Positions 53,130 to 62,448 of a stretch of DNA of 64,000 nt are shown one piece after another. The notes under the pieces were generated by a model, which worked only from the letters and a program-made list of their open reading frames with translations, searched no databases and was not told the origin of the DNA. The DNA is from Anaerolinea sp. GTDB lineage: Bacteria; Chloroflexota; Anaerolineae; Anaerolineales; Anaerolineaceae. The stretch lies in the NCBI GenBank assembly GCA_029975055.1, contig JARKPU010000002.1:1-64000 (forward strand). Reading direction: 5' to 3'. A program made the position numbers and the translations under genes. Within the stretch, counting starts at the first letter, position 1; each line of letters starts with the position of its first letter.

Positions 53130-53564
53130 TCATTGAGGGAACACAGCCGGCGGCCAGCGCAGCACCACGCCGGCGATGACGGCCAGGTCGATCACCACGC
53201 CCATCACCAGCCAGGGATGCCAGTAGAAAACCAGCAGGATCAGCGAGGCTGCCGCGCCTACGATCCCGGCCGCCTGCCAGACCAGCGCCTGCCCCGGCAG
53301 GAAGATCAGCCCCAGCCCGGCGATGCAGAACGCCGCCAGCGCTGCCGCCCAGAGGGCGCTGCCCGCATTGCGCACCGCCGCGGGCGAAAGCCCTAACCGG
53401 CTGGCCGGCCAGAGCGGGTCGGTCTCGGCGCGCTTCCAGGACGGCCAGAAGGGGGTGCGCGGCGCCCCCGGCCTGGGCGCTGGCACAGCAGTCAGGCTGA
53501 AGTGCACCCACCCGTGCGCGATGAGAAACAGGCCGATCAAGATACGCAGAGTTGAAGCAGGCAT
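53130..53564 (-). CDS. Small four-helix membrane protein
   Basis: This 144-residue hydrophobic protein has four likely membrane helices (about 5-23, 68-90, 95-113 and 116-137) and a hydrophilic loop between the first two. An early GLFLIAHGWVHFSL segment has two histidines in the membrane. I do not recognise a family or function. It lies between the M50-like and fdhD genes on the same strand; spacing does not show a common operon. Confidence 0.65.
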   Translation of the reverse strand: MPASTLRILIGLFLIAHGWVHFSLTAVPAPRPGAPRTPFWPSWKRAETDPLWPASRLGLSPAAVRNAGSALWAAALAAFCIAGLGLIFLPGQALVWQAAGIVGAAASLILLVFYWHPWLVMGVVIDLAVIAGVVLRWPPAVFPQ

Positions 53565-53637
53565 CCGGGGTCATTCCTGTACGGAAAAATTCAAACCAAG
53601 ACGATTGTACAGGCACTTGCGAGAATCGCGGCAGGGT

Positions 53638-54405
53638 TCAGGAGAGGATTCTCTCGGGGTGAGTATAGACATCGACCTGCCCCCTGCGGGCATGCCCGAT
53701 CAGCGTGATCCCAGCCTCCTGGGCCGCCTGCACCGCCACCGAGCTGGTCGAGTGCAGCGAGCCGACCCACGCGATGCGCATCCGCGCGGCTTTGAGCACC
53801 ATTTCGGAGGAAATCCTCCCGGTGGTGATCAAAACGGGGTCAACCGGGCGCAGGCCGTCCAGCACGCACCTTCCGGCGATCTTATCGAAGGTGTTGTGGC
53901 GGCCAAGGTCGCTGCTGGTGAGGAGAGGCGTCTCCCCATCGAAAAGGCGGCTGGTGTGCAGGCCGCGCTGCGAGCGGTCATCCTGCGCCAGCATGGAAAG
54001 AAATCCGTCCACCAGCACCAGCAGCGAGGAGAGCGTTTTGGGCTGCGCTTCAAGCCGGGCCATGCCAGCCGAGGCGCCCGCCTCCACCACGCCGCCCTGG
54101 CAGCCGGTCGTCCGGCTCCATTGCTCCGGTTTGCGGGCGGCATGGCGCAGCCACACATCGATGTTTTGCCGGTTTCCGCACACTTCCAGCGAGGCGATCT
54201 CATCTGCGCCCTGGATAAATCCGCCGTTGTAGAGGAAGCCCGCGGCCAGTTCCTCCAGGCCATCCGGCGAGCAGTGAAAGCTCAGCCAGGCCTCGCCGTT
54301 GACGCTCAACTGCACCTCGGCTTCCACGGCCACCGGGGCTTCGCGAACCTCGCGCGCGTCGCGCGAAACCGTATTCACCTGCAAGAATCGGCGAATATCG
54401 CTCAT
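53638..54405 (-). CDS. fdhD: FdhD, formate dehydrogenase sulfurtransferase
   Basis: This 255-residue protein delivers sulfur from IscS to the Mo/W cofactor of formate dehydrogenase, which is required for its activity. Family marks are RTTGCQGG (Cys102), TSSDLGRHNTFDKIAG, ITTGRISSEMV and HARRGQVDVYTHPERI. The usual CxxC pair is reduced to one cysteine here (GCQGG), a variant seen in many bacteria. It starts 1 nt after the fdhA stop, so the two form an operon. Confidence 0.92.
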   Translation of the reverse strand: MSDIRRFLQVNTVSRDAREVREAPVAVEAEVQLSVNGEAWLSFHCSPDGLEELAAGFLYNGGFIQGADEIASLEVCGNRQNIDVWLRHAARKPEQWSRTTGCQGGVVEAGASAGMARLEAQPKTLSSLLVLVDGFLSMLAQDDRSQRGLHTSRLFDGETPLLTSSDLGRHNTFDKIAGRCVLDGLRPVDPVLITTGRISSEMVLKAARMRIAWVGSLHSTSSVAVQAAQEAGITLIGHARRGQVDVYTHPERILS

Positions 54406-54406
54406 C

Positions 54407-57172
54407 TCAAACCTTCTCCACCTTCACGGCGCACACCTTATATTCAGGGATTTTCGCCACCGGGTCTAGCGCGGCGATGGTGAGCGCGTTGGTCGGGCTT
54501 TCGGGGAAGTGGAAATTGGCGTAGATCATACCCGCGGGCACGCGGTCGGTCACCCAGGCCCAGGCCTGCATGCTGCCGCGCCGCGATGTAACGCGCACGG
54601 CCTGCGGCTCGCCCTCGATGCCAAGCACGGCGGCGTCATCGGGGTTGATCTCCACCAGCGAGCGGGGGTACACCTCCAGCAGACCCTGCGCGCGGCGCGT
54701 GAGCTCCCCGCCGTGCCAGTGGTAGAGCACCCGCCCGGTGTTGAGCAGGAACGGATAGGCTTCATCGGGCCTTTCGGCAGGCGGGATATGCCCGGTGACG
54801 GCAAAGAGAGCCTTCCCGCGCGTGAAGGCGCGGGTGTGCAAAATGGGCGTGCCGTTCGGGTGCGCCTCATCCACCGGCCATTGCAACCGCTCTCCGGCTG
54901 CAAGTCGAGCGTGCGAGATGCCCGCGTAACTGGGCGCAAGCGCGGCGATTTCCTCCATAATCTCAGCCGGGCCTGCGTAGTTCCACCCGCCGAACGGCGC
55001 GCCGGGGGCCGCCTCGCAGCGGCCGAGCGCCAGCACCCGCCGGGCAAGCTCGCAGGTGATCTGCCAGTCTTGGCGCGCCTCGCCAACGGGCTGCAAGGCC
55101 TGCCGGACAAGCTGCACGCGCCGTTCGGTGTTGGTGAAGGTGCCGTCCTTCTCGGCAAAACTCACCCCGGGCAGAATCACATCCGCATAGAGAGAGGTCT
55201 CGGAAGGGAAGATTTCCTGGAGGACCATGAATTCCAGCGCTTCCAGGCAGCGCCGCACGTGGTTCGAATCCGGGTCGCTCAGCACCGGGTCTTCGCCCAG
55301 GATATAGAGCGCCCTGATCCGCCCCGTTTCAGCCGCGGGGATCATCTCCGTCACCGCCAGCCCGTTCTTAGGGTTCAGGGCGGTTCCCCAGGCAGCCTCG
55401 AACTTGCTCCGGCTGGCCTCGCTGGTCACGGGCTGGTAGGCCGGGTAGACGTTCGGCAGCCCGCCCATGTCGCAGGCGCCCTGGACGTTGTTTTGCCCGC
55501 GCAGCGGGTTCACCCCGCCGCCGGCGACGCCGAAGTTGCCCAGCAGCAGCTGCAAATTGGCCAGGGTCTGCACATTCTGCACCCCCACGATGTGCTGGGT
55601 GATGCCCATCGCCCAGATCACCGCGCCCGGCCTCAGCGTGCCAAGCATCCGGGCGGCCTGCTCCAGTTGTTCCACCGGGATGCCGGTGACCTCGGCGACC
55701 ACATCCGGGGGGTAATGCCGCAGGTTTTCGGCAAACTCCTCGAAGCCCTCGGTCCGGGCGGCGATGAAATCCCGGTCTTCCCAGCCGTTCTGGAGGATCA
55801 GGTGCATCAAGCCGTTCAGCATGGCGATATCCGTGCCGGGCTTCATGCGCAGGTGCAGGGCAGCGAACTCGGTCAGGTCGATCTTGCGCGGGTCGGCAAC
55901 GATCAGCTTGGCCCCCCTGCGCAGCACGGCCTGGCGCAGCATCGTCCCAAAGACGGGGTGTTGTTCGGTGGTGTTCGAGCCGGTGACGAAGATCAGCCGG
56001 GCCTGGCCGGCGATGTCGTCCATCGAATTGGTCATCGCCCCGGAACCGAGTGAAGCCGCCAGCCCGGTCACCGTGCTGGAATGGCACAGGCGCGCGCAGT
56101 GATCGATATTGTTCGTGCCGAGCACCTGGCGCGCGAACTTGTTCATCAGGTAGTTTTCTTCGTTGGTGCACTTGGCCGAAGTGAGCACCCCGGCGCTGTC
56201 TGGCCCGTAACGCGCGGTGATCTGCGCGAGCCTCTCGGCGCTGATCCGCAGGGCCGTCTCCCAATCCACCGCCACCCAATCGCCGCGCGCTTCGCCCGGA
56301 CGGCGCTCGCGGCCCTCCAGCAGGTACGCGCGCACCATCGGCCGGGTCAACCGGTCGGGGTGGTGGACGAAATCATAGCCATAACGCCCCTTCACGCACA
56401 GGCGCATCCCGTTCACCGGGGCATCGGGCGTGGAAGTGACGCGCAGGATGCGGTTCTCGCGCACGTTCAACACCAGCCCGCAGCCCACGCCGCAGTAGGC
56501 GCAGGTGGTGCGCACCTGGGTCTCGGCGGCCCCGGCGCCGAGCGACAGGCGGCTTTCCAATGCGCCGGTGGGGCAATAAGCCACGCACGCCCCGCAGGAT
56601 TCGCAGCGCGCCGCCAGCATCGTTTCGCCCAGCCCGGCGGCGAGCTGCGTGTCCATCCCGCGGCCTTGCAGCCCCCAGACGAACCGCCCCTGCACCTCGG
56701 CGCAGGCCCGCACGCAGCGCGTGCACAGGATACACCGGTTGAGATCGACGCGGATGAAGGGGTTGGGGTCGCTGTCGATTGGGTAACGCGGCCTGGGCCG
56801 CATGGCCCTGGAGATGCTCACGCGGTACAGCCTGGCCCAGCGAATCAGCTCGTTTTCGTTCTCGCCGGGCGCCTGCGGGCGGGCATCGTAATAAGCCGAG
56901 AGCAGCAGCGCCAGCACCTTCCGCCGCTCGCGGCGCAAGAGGGGGCTTTCGGTGCGCACCACCATTCCATCCGCTGCCGCAAGCGTGCAGGATGCCACCG
57001 GGCGGCGCTCGCCTTTGAGCTCGACCACGCACAACCGGCACCCGCCAAACGGGGTGAGATCGGGGTGATGGCACAGCGTGGGGATGGTGATCCCGGCCTG
57101 CCGGGCCGCTTCTAAGATAGTCGCGCCTTCGGGCGCTTCGACCAACGTACCGTTGATGGTTAATTTCGGCAT
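54407..57172 (-). CDS. fdhA: Formate dehydrogenase alpha subunit (Mo/W-bis-PGD, cysteine form)
   Basis: This 921-residue enzyme oxidises formate to CO2. An N-terminal 2Fe-2S domain has Cys34, Cys45, Cys48 and Cys62. It is followed by two 4Fe-4S clusters in CILCTRCVRAC and CESCGACVAYC, then the Mo4Fe4S motif CAYCGVGCGL, and the molybdopterin domains. The Mo ligand in the CARLCH motif is Cys363, where E. coli FdhH has selenocysteine. A C-terminal MopB domain ends the chain. The start at 57172 opens directly on the ferredoxin fold. No NADH-binding or membrane subunit genes are nearby, so its electron partner is encoded elsewhere. Confidence 0.93.
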   Translation of the reverse strand: MPKLTINGTLVEAPEGATILEAARQAGITIPTLCHHPDLTPFGGCRLCVVELKGERRPVASCTLAAADGMVVRTESPLLRRERRKVLALLLSAYYDARPQAPGENENELIRWARLYRVSISRAMRPRPRYPIDSDPNPFIRVDLNRCILCTRCVRACAEVQGRFVWGLQGRGMDTQLAAGLGETMLAARCESCGACVAYCPTGALESRLSLGAGAAETQVRTTCAYCGVGCGLVLNVRENRILRVTSTPDAPVNGMRLCVKGRYGYDFVHHPDRLTRPMVRAYLLEGRERRPGEARGDWVAVDWETALRISAERLAQITARYGPDSAGVLTSAKCTNEENYLMNKFARQVLGTNNIDHCARLCHSSTVTGLAASLGSGAMTNSMDDIAGQARLIFVTGSNTTEQHPVFGTMLRQAVLRRGAKLIVADPRKIDLTEFAALHLRMKPGTDIAMLNGLMHLILQNGWEDRDFIAARTEGFEEFAENLRHYPPDVVAEVTGIPVEQLEQAARMLGTLRPGAVIWAMGITQHIVGVQNVQTLANLQLLLGNFGVAGGGVNPLRGQNNVQGACDMGGLPNVYPAYQPVTSEASRSKFEAAWGTALNPKNGLAVTEMIPAAETGRIRALYILGEDPVLSDPDSNHVRRCLEALEFMVLQEIFPSETSLYADVILPGVSFAEKDGTFTNTERRVQLVRQALQPVGEARQDWQITCELARRVLALGRCEAAPGAPFGGWNYAGPAEIMEEIAALAPSYAGISHARLAAGERLQWPVDEAHPNGTPILHTRAFTRGKALFAVTGHIPPAERPDEAYPFLLNTGRVLYHWHGGELTRRAQGLLEVYPRSLVEINPDDAAVLGIEGEPQAVRVTSRRGSMQAWAWVTDRVPAGMIYANFHFPESPTNALTIAALDPVAKIPEYKVCAVKVEKV

Positions 57173-57219
57173 GCTCTTGAGATAGCACAAATCACAGCGC
57201 GAGGAAAGTCACAAACGAC

Positions 57220-57265
57220 AATGAATATGAAGTAGAATATCTTAATAAGAATATTTTAGCTGCTC
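57220..57265. promoter_or_regulatory. AT-rich spacer with direct repeat between fdhA and mobA
   Basis: The divergent gap contains GAATAT twice (in GAATATCTTAATAAGAATATTTT), a direct repeat 14 nt apart in very AT-rich DNA. It may hold the promoters and a regulator site. No clear -35/-10 pair stands out. Confidence 0.35.
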
Positions 57266-57336
57266 AGCCCCCCTGCCCCCGCACACAGGGGAGAGGAGTT
57301 CACAATATCTCATTTCCCATCTCCTCTGCTCACCCC

Positions 57337-57936
57337 ATGACTCTTTCCGTTTGCATCCAGGCCGGCGGGGCATCCAGCCGGATGGGCACCAACAAGGCGC
57401 TCATCCCATTCCTCGGCCGGCCGCTCATCCAGCGCGTCATCGAGCGGGTGCGCCCGGCGGCGGCTGAAATCCTGCTCATCGCCAACGACCCCGCCCCCTA
57501 TGCCTTCCTCGGCCTGCCCACGCTCGCCGACCTCTCCCCCGGCAGCGGTCCGCTGGGCGGGCTGCAGACCGCCCTGGCAGCCTCGGCGCACCCCTTTGTG
57601 GCTTCGGTTGCCTGCGATATGCCTTTCGTGAGCGCGAGCCTGCTGCTCGCCGAGCTGGACCTCCTCCGCACCACCCAGGCCGACGTGGTCATCCCGGAGA
57701 CGAGCCATGGATTCGAGCCGCTGCACGCCGTTTACCGCCGCGAGACGTGCCTGCCCTGGGTGGAATCGGCGCTGCAAGCCGGCGAGCTGCGCCTGACGGC
57801 CTGGCTGGGGCATGCCAAAGTCCGTGTGCTGCGCCCTGAAGAATGGGCAGTGTTCGACCCATTGGAGCGAGCCTTCATCAACATCAACACGCCTGCCGAC
57901 CTGGCGCACACAGAGGCCCTCGCGCGCGGCGAATGA
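57337..57936 (+). CDS. mobA: MobA, molybdenum cofactor guanylyltransferase
   Basis: This 199-residue enzyme attaches GMP to molybdopterin to make the MGD form that FdhA needs. The nucleotide-binding start is IQAGGASSRMGTNKALIPF, followed by DLSPGSGPLGGL and the metal-binding SVACDMPF. The C-terminal ININTPADL is typical. It is divergent from the fdhA-fdhD operon, which fits a functional module for formate oxidation. Confidence 0.92.
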   Translation: MTLSVCIQAGGASSRMGTNKALIPFLGRPLIQRVIERVRPAAAEILLIANDPAPYAFLGLPTLADLSPGSGPLGGLQTALAASAHPFVASVACDMPFVSASLLLAELDLLRTTQADVVIPETSHGFEPLHAVYRRETCLPWVESALQAGELRLTAWLGHAKVRVLRPEEWAVFDPLERAFININTPADLAHTEALARGE

Positions 57937-57970
57937 GCCTGCCGGCGCCGACAGCCCCTTGAATCAACCG

Positions 57971-59194
57971 CTACTCGCCCGGGTACATGGCTGCCTCGGC
58001 ATCGCACGGCCAGGCTTCATCAGGCGGCGCACCCACCGAAGCGAACACCTTCACCGAGGCCGGGGTGGAAAAGTAATCGCGCGTCACATAACCCAGCCGG
58101 TAATAGCCCTCACCGCCTTCATAGCACCACCCCTGCCCCGGGATGATAAAGGGCGTGGGCAGATAGAGCAGGTAGGCGGGGGTCAGGTCTTCCAGCGCTG
58201 CGGGGTAGCGGCCTTCGCGCTGGTAATAGGCCAGAATGGCCCGGTTGACCGCCCCGGCCCGCCGCTCGGTGCGCGCGTGCGGCACGTTGCCCCAGGCTCC
58301 ATCCAGCCCAAAGGTGCCAAAAGTGGCCGCCCCGCCGACCAGCCCAACCACGAGCAGCGACAGCCCAAACACCAGGGTATAGCGCCAGGGCGGCAGGTTC
58401 CAGCCGGCCAGGATGCCCGCGCCAACCCCCACACCGGCGGCAAGCTGCATCATGAACACGCCGTGCAGCCCGTCCGTCGCCACGTCCCAGGCGCTGCCGG
58501 TGACGGTTTGCCAGGCGATGAGCGCCAGCACCGGCAAGGTCAGCAGAACAGCTGCCGCGGTGCGCCTGCGCCCCTCCACTGCCCAGCCGAGCAGCCGAAA
58601 GAGAAAGACGATGCCCAACCCCGGGGCGATATATGCGAGAGCGCGCCCAGGCCCCGAAAGCCAGCCCGGCAGGAAAGCCAGGTCGCTCTGCGTATCCGCA
58701 AGCCACACCGCCGCCAGCAGCAAGGCCAGCAAGAGCGGGTAGGTCAGCGCCATCCAGGCGTCCATTTTGCGCCAAGCCAGCCAGCCTGCCGCCAGGAGCG
58801 CCCCGCCCGCCGGGATGAGCACGAATATAGAACGATCGCGCAGGCCGATGCCCCCCAGCAGCAGCAGAACAAGCAAGAACAGCGCCGTCTGGCGGGTGAA
58901 GTAACGCCCAACCTGGCGGGCTGCGAGCGCCCCCGCCGCCTGGAGCCAGTAGAAAATGCTCTCAGCCGCCAGCGCCAGCAGGCTGGGCAGCAAGATAAGC
59001 ACGATGATCGAATCAAGCTCGCCTGGGAGCAATAAAGTAATCAGAACCGCGGCCATCAGAGCCGATAAGCCGAGGAACAGGAACGCGGCCCACTTCCGCA
59101 GGCTCGAAGGGTCGTCGCCTTTAGGCCGCCTGGATGAGCCGAACCGCAGCAGAAATATCGCCGGGATGATCCCCGCAAGCAGAATGGCGATCAT
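57971..59194 (-). CDS. Polytopic membrane protein with pseudopilin-like C-terminal segment
   Basis: This 407-residue protein has about ten hydrophobic helices in residues 1-330. A soluble C-terminal part starts RAILAYYQREGRYPAALEDL and contains YLPTPFI and QGWCYEG, similar to the end of type II secretion pseudopilins. The fusion is unusual. The start at 59194 follows AAGGGGAAAGC; the longer reading to 59236 adds no credible sequence. An extended -10 box is 38 nt upstream. I do not recognise a function for the membrane part. Confidence 0.65.
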   Translation of the reverse strand: MIAILLAGIIPAIFLLRFGSSRRPKGDDPSSLRKWAAFLFLGLSALMAAVLITLLLPGELDSIIVLILLPSLLALAAESIFYWLQAAGALAARQVGRYFTRQTALFLLVLLLLGGIGLRDRSIFVLIPAGGALLAAGWLAWRKMDAWMALTYPLLLALLLAAVWLADTQSDLAFLPGWLSGPGRALAYIAPGLGIVFLFRLLGWAVEGRRRTAAAVLLTLPVLALIAWQTVTGSAWDVATDGLHGVFMMQLAAGVGVGAGILAGWNLPPWRYTLVFGLSLLVVGLVGGAATFGTFGLDGAWGNVPHARTERRAGAVNRAILAYYQREGRYPAALEDLTPAYLLYLPTPFIIPGQGWCYEGGEGYYRLGYVTRDYFSTPASVKVFASVGAPPDEAWPCDAEAAMYPGE

Positions 59195-59231
59195 AGCTTT
59201 CCCCTTAACCCACAAGCAATGCCATGGAAAT

Positions 59232-59240
59232 ATCATAGCA
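59232..59240 (-). promoter_or_regulatory. Extended -10 promoter of the membrane-protein gene
   Basis: On the minus strand TGCTATGAT matches the extended -10 pattern with one change. It lies about 38 nt before the ATG at 59194, next to a hairpin that ends the previous gene. Confidence 0.5.
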
Positions 59241-59280
59241 CAGGCAGCCCGCCTTTTCGATATGCGGGTGGGCTGCCTGT
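59240..59280 (-). terminator. Hairpin after the PhyH gene
   Basis: An 11-bp stem (59240-59250 with 59270-59280) lies 23 nt past the PhyH stop codon. The downstream T tract is weak, so termination may be incomplete. Confidence 0.55.
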
Positions 59281-59302
59281 GAGAAACAACCCGGGCTCCG
59301 GG

Positions 59303-60160
59303 TTATTTCATGAACTCGTAGGACTCGTTGCGATGGATGTAATCGATCGGCCCGTCCACAAAGCGCGCCACGGTGGTCAGGTGCGGGTGCGCGAACAGGC
59401 TCTCCGTGCCCTTCGGGAAGGTCAGCGGCGCAGAGTCGCTCCACCAGGAGACGGTGTGGATCATGGCGATCATCGGGCGCGGGGTATCGGTGTGATTGGG
59501 CATGCCCGCGTGCCACAGACGCATATCGCGGATGACCACGCTGCCCGCTTTGGCGGTGTATTGAATGGGCGGAGAGACCTTTCGCCGCGCCTCCAGCTTT
59601 TCGGGCGTCACCTTGATATCGCCGCGCTGGACGAACACACTCGTATCGGTGTGCGTCCCCGGCCAGACTTCCGTGCTGCCGTTCTCCGGTGAGACATCCA
59701 CCGGCAGGACGTTCACCACCAGCGCGTAAGGCGGGTGGGCTTCCTTCAACCCGGGCCAGAGCTGGCCGCTATCGGCGTGAACCGGCTGGCGGCTGGTGGA
59801 ATGCGGCATGGCCGTGTTACCGCTGTAAAAGGAATTTTTCAACCCCGCGCCGAGGAGTTCTTTCGTGATGGCAATCACCGCGTCGTTCACCAGCACCTCG
59901 CGAAACAGGTAGGGCTGGATGGGCGGCGGGTCTTGCTGCAGGTTGCCGGAGTTCCAATTGAAGGGGGCGTCTTTGCGCGCAAGGATGGCCTCGACATCGG
60001 CCAGCATCTTATCGCGCAGGGTTGCCATGATGGCCGGGTCGATCAGCTCGCTCAGCAGCACCAACCCGTCCTCGCGCAAAGCCTGGACGGCTGCCTGGAG
60101 GTGTTCCCGGCGGATCATGCCGGTCTTCTTTTCGGCCTCAGAGAGGGATAACGTCAGCAT
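59303..60160 (-). CDS. Phytanoyl-CoA dioxygenase (PhyH) family protein
   Basis: This 285-residue Fe(II)/2-oxoglutarate-type dioxygenase has iron ligands His128 and Asp130 (QPVHADSG) and His217 (LWHAGMPN), with Arg228 (TPRPM) placed to bind 2-oxoglutarate. The family hydroxylates varied small molecules. It is the last gene of the amino-sugar-like operon, 12 nt after the kinase stop. The start follows GGAG. The need for oxygen contrasts with the anaerobic look of the nearby formate dehydrogenase, suggesting an oxygen-tolerant lifestyle. Confidence 0.88.
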   Translation of the reverse strand: MLTLSLSEAEKKTGMIRREHLQAAVQALREDGLVLLSELIDPAIMATLRDKMLADVEAILARKDAPFNWNSGNLQQDPPPIQPYLFREVLVNDAVIAITKELLGAGLKNSFYSGNTAMPHSTSRQPVHADSGQLWPGLKEAHPPYALVVNVLPVDVSPENGSTEVWPGTHTDTSVFVQRGDIKVTPEKLEARRKVSPPIQYTAKAGSVVIRDMRLWHAGMPNHTDTPRPMIAMIHTVSWWSDSAPLTFPKGTESLFAHPHLTTVARFVDGPIDYIHRNESYEFMK

Positions 60161-60172
60161 CGGTCGCTCCTT

Positions 60173-61171
60173 TCAAGGCGTGAGGCCGATGCGGAGCAGC
60201 CCCAGCCGCCGGGCATCGGCCTCGATATTCTCGGCCTCAAGCGGGCCGAGGGTTACCCCCACCGACTCCAGCCCCAACAGGGCGGCCCCCACCACAGGCT
60301 CGTAACGCGCGTCCACCAGCACCGCCCGAGGCGCGCAGGCATGGATGCCCGCGGCGATCGTCTCGCGCAGCAGGCTGCCTTTGCCCTTAAAAATGCTCCC
60401 TGAAAGTACCACTTCCACGTCCAGCTGCGTCATCTCAAAACGCCGCAGCCCGGCGCAAACCAGCTCCGCGCAGCCCTCCCCGAATGCGCGCAAGATGAGG
60501 TTGGCGGTCTCATCGCCCCGGTAGCCCGCCTCGAAGATCACTTTGGCCAGCCCAAGCAGGCGCTCTTCGCTCAGGCGGTTCTCCACGTCGGCGCGCAGCA
60601 GCGCTTCCACGCCCGGCAGGCCGAAATGCTCCAGCGCCAGCCCGGTGAGCAGAGTCGGCGCGCCGCGGCCGGTGTGCGCCCGGTAGATGGCCCTGAGGGC
60701 GCGCCGGGCCAGCGCCGACCCGCCCTGCAGCTCGTCCTCTTGAAAGTAGCCGTAGATGAACTCGCGCCCATCGGGCGCGCGCACGGCGCAATTTCCGCCC
60801 GACCCGGCAATCAAGATGGCCCCGAACGGGCGGGCCGTCCCGCCGCGCAGCGCCACAATCGCATCGTTCGTCACGCACACCTGACGGCACAGCCCCAGGC
60901 GTTGGATATTCTCTTCCAGCAGGAGGTACTCGTCATCCCAATCCGCGCCGGTCAGCCCGGCGAAGATGCAGTCCAGCGCAGGGGCGCTCACCCCGGCGGC
61001 CTGCAGCGCTTCGAGGGCCGCTTCGCGCACGCCCTTCATGGCGCGCTCCATGCCCACGTAAGCATGGCACGCTCCGTCGGCAATCCCCAGGCCCAGCAGG
61101 CGCCCCTGCCGGTCGCAGACGAGTGCGCGGGTGTGGCTGCTGCCCTGGTCCAATCCAAGGATGTATCCCAT
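60173..61171 (-). CDS. BadF/BadG-type kinase, N-acetylglucosamine-kinase-like
   Basis: This 332-residue ASKHA-fold kinase begins ILGLDQGSSHTRALV (phosphate loop) and has TNDAIVALRGG, ILIAGSGGNCAVR and the adenosine-binding LSGSIFKGKGSLL. The closest well-known members phosphorylate N-acetylglucosamine or similar sugars. The start at 61171 is the first ATG after the GH4 stop and opens directly on the fold. Neighbouring SIS-isomerase and GH4 genes support a role in phosphorylating an imported amino sugar or glycoside. Confidence 0.87.
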   Translation of the reverse strand: MGYILGLDQGSSHTRALVCDRQGRLLGLGIADGACHAYVGMERAMKGVREAALEALQAAGVSAPALDCIFAGLTGADWDDEYLLLEENIQRLGLCRQVCVTNDAIVALRGGTARPFGAILIAGSGGNCAVRAPDGREFIYGYFQEDELQGGSALARRALRAIYRAHTGRGAPTLLTGLALEHFGLPGVEALLRADVENRLSEERLLGLAKVIFEAGYRGDETANLILRAFGEGCAELVCAGLRRFEMTQLDVEVVLSGSIFKGKGSLLRETIAAGIHACAPRAVLVDARYEPVVGAALLGLESVGVTLGPLEAENIEADARRLGLLRIGLTP

Positions 61172-61175
61172 AGGC

Positions 61176-62438
61176 TCAGCTCGCGAAGAACTGCGGCAGG
61201 TAGGCGCGGTGGGCCTGGAGCATGTCTTCCAGCAGCGCCTGGGCCGCGTCGTAATCGCCGACCAGCGGGTGCGCCAGCAGGGCCAGCAGAGCCGTGTCGC
61301 GGCTGCCGCTGAGCGCCGCATCCACCGCCAGCTGCTCGTAATTCTTCACCGCGGCCACCAGGCCCCACACCGCACGCGGAACTTCGGCCTGGCGCAGCGG
61401 GTGGATGCCATCAGCGCGCACCAGGCAGGGCAGCTCAAAGACGGCCTCAGGGGGGAAGCCCTCCACCGCGCCCCGCTGCGGCACGTTGACGATCATCGTG
61501 CGTTCGGCGTTGTTATAGATTGCGTCCATCAAGCCCAGCGCCACTTCAGAATACCCTCCGCCGCCGCGCTTCGCGAGCGCCCCGGGTTTTTCGTCGCAGT
61601 GCGGGTCGGCATAGGCGGTAAAGATTACCTTTTCCAGCCGCTGCACCTCCTCGCCCCGGCTCAATTCCCTGGCTTGCGCGCGGCTCAGCGCCCTGCGGCG
61701 GTGGAAATAATACTGCAAGTAGGGGCTGGGGATCAAGCCCAATTTCTGGACAAGCCCGGCATCCACCGCCCCGCCCAGCCGGGCGGCCACGCGGGCCAGC
61801 TCATCGGCGGTGAGCGGGCGGCCGTTCACCGTCAGGTGATAGGCAAAGCTCAGGTGATTCAACCCGAAGTAATCGTAGTGCACCTGTTCGGGCGCGGCGC
61901 CCAGCGCTTCGGCCGCCCACCAGCGCGGGAACAGCCCCCCCGAGCACAGCCCGGCGATGCGCGCGCGGGTGCAGCGCGAGACTGCCTCGGTGACCAGCCC
62001 GGTGGGGTTGCTGTAATTGACAATCCACGCCTCCGGGTTGAGCGCTTCCACATCGCGGGCAATCTCCAGCATGGCAGGGATGGTGCGCAGCGCCTTGAAC
62101 AGCCCGCCGGGGCCGGTCGTCTCCTGGCCGATGAACCCATGCCGCAGGGGGATCTTTTCATCCAGCACGCGGGCCGCATTCCCGCCCACGCGGATCTGCG
62201 TCAGCACGAAGCGCGCGCCTTCGATGGCCGCGCGCCGGTCGGTGCTGGAAAGCCATTCCACCTCAAAGCCCAGGCGCGCCGCAAAACGCCTGCAAAAGCC
62301 CGTCATCACCTCCAGGCGGGCCGGGTCGAGGTCCATCAGGTGAATCTGCCGGACGGGCAGGCGTTCACGCAAGGATGCCAGGCCTTCGAGGATCTCCGGC
62401 GTGTAACTGCTGCCCGCCCCGATGATGGCGATTTTCAT
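61176..62438 (-). CDS. Glycoside hydrolase family 4, 6-phospho-beta-glucosidase type
   Basis: This 420-residue GH4 enzyme has Rossmann motif IIGAGSSYTPEILEGL, the pattern of 6-phospho-beta-glucosidases. Metal ligands are Cys165 (GLCSGG) and His195 (GLNHLSF), and VNYSNPTG (Asn141) contacts the substrate. It uses NAD and Mn2+ in the cytoplasm. It differs from the other GH4 gene here, which has CHE in place of CSG. The start at 62438 opens directly on the fold. It lies 10 nt after the SIS gene. Confidence 0.87.
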   Translation of the reverse strand: MKIAIIGAGSSYTPEILEGLASLRERLPVRQIHLMDLDPARLEVMTGFCRRFAARLGFEVEWLSSTDRRAAIEGARFVLTQIRVGGNAARVLDEKIPLRHGFIGQETTGPGGLFKALRTIPAMLEIARDVEALNPEAWIVNYSNPTGLVTEAVSRCTRARIAGLCSGGLFPRWWAAEALGAAPEQVHYDYFGLNHLSFAYHLTVNGRPLTADELARVAARLGGAVDAGLVQKLGLIPSPYLQYYFHRRRALSRAQARELSRGEEVQRLEKVIFTAYADPHCDEKPGALAKRGGGGYSEVALGLMDAIYNNAERTMIVNVPQRGAVEGFPPEAVFELPCLVRADGIHPLRQAEVPRAVWGLVAAVKNYEQLAVDAALSGSRDTALLALLAHPLVGDYDAAQALLEDMLQAHRAYLPQFFAS

Positions 62439-62448
62439 CGCGCCGCCC

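Noticed and set aside
56081..56089. Selenocysteine codon in fdhA
   Set aside because: The position equivalent to Sec in FdhH is TGC (Cys363), and no in-frame UGA is present.
54509..57115. Two long plus-strand frames opposite fdhA
   Set aside because: fdhA has clear cofactor motifs on the other strand; these are shadows.
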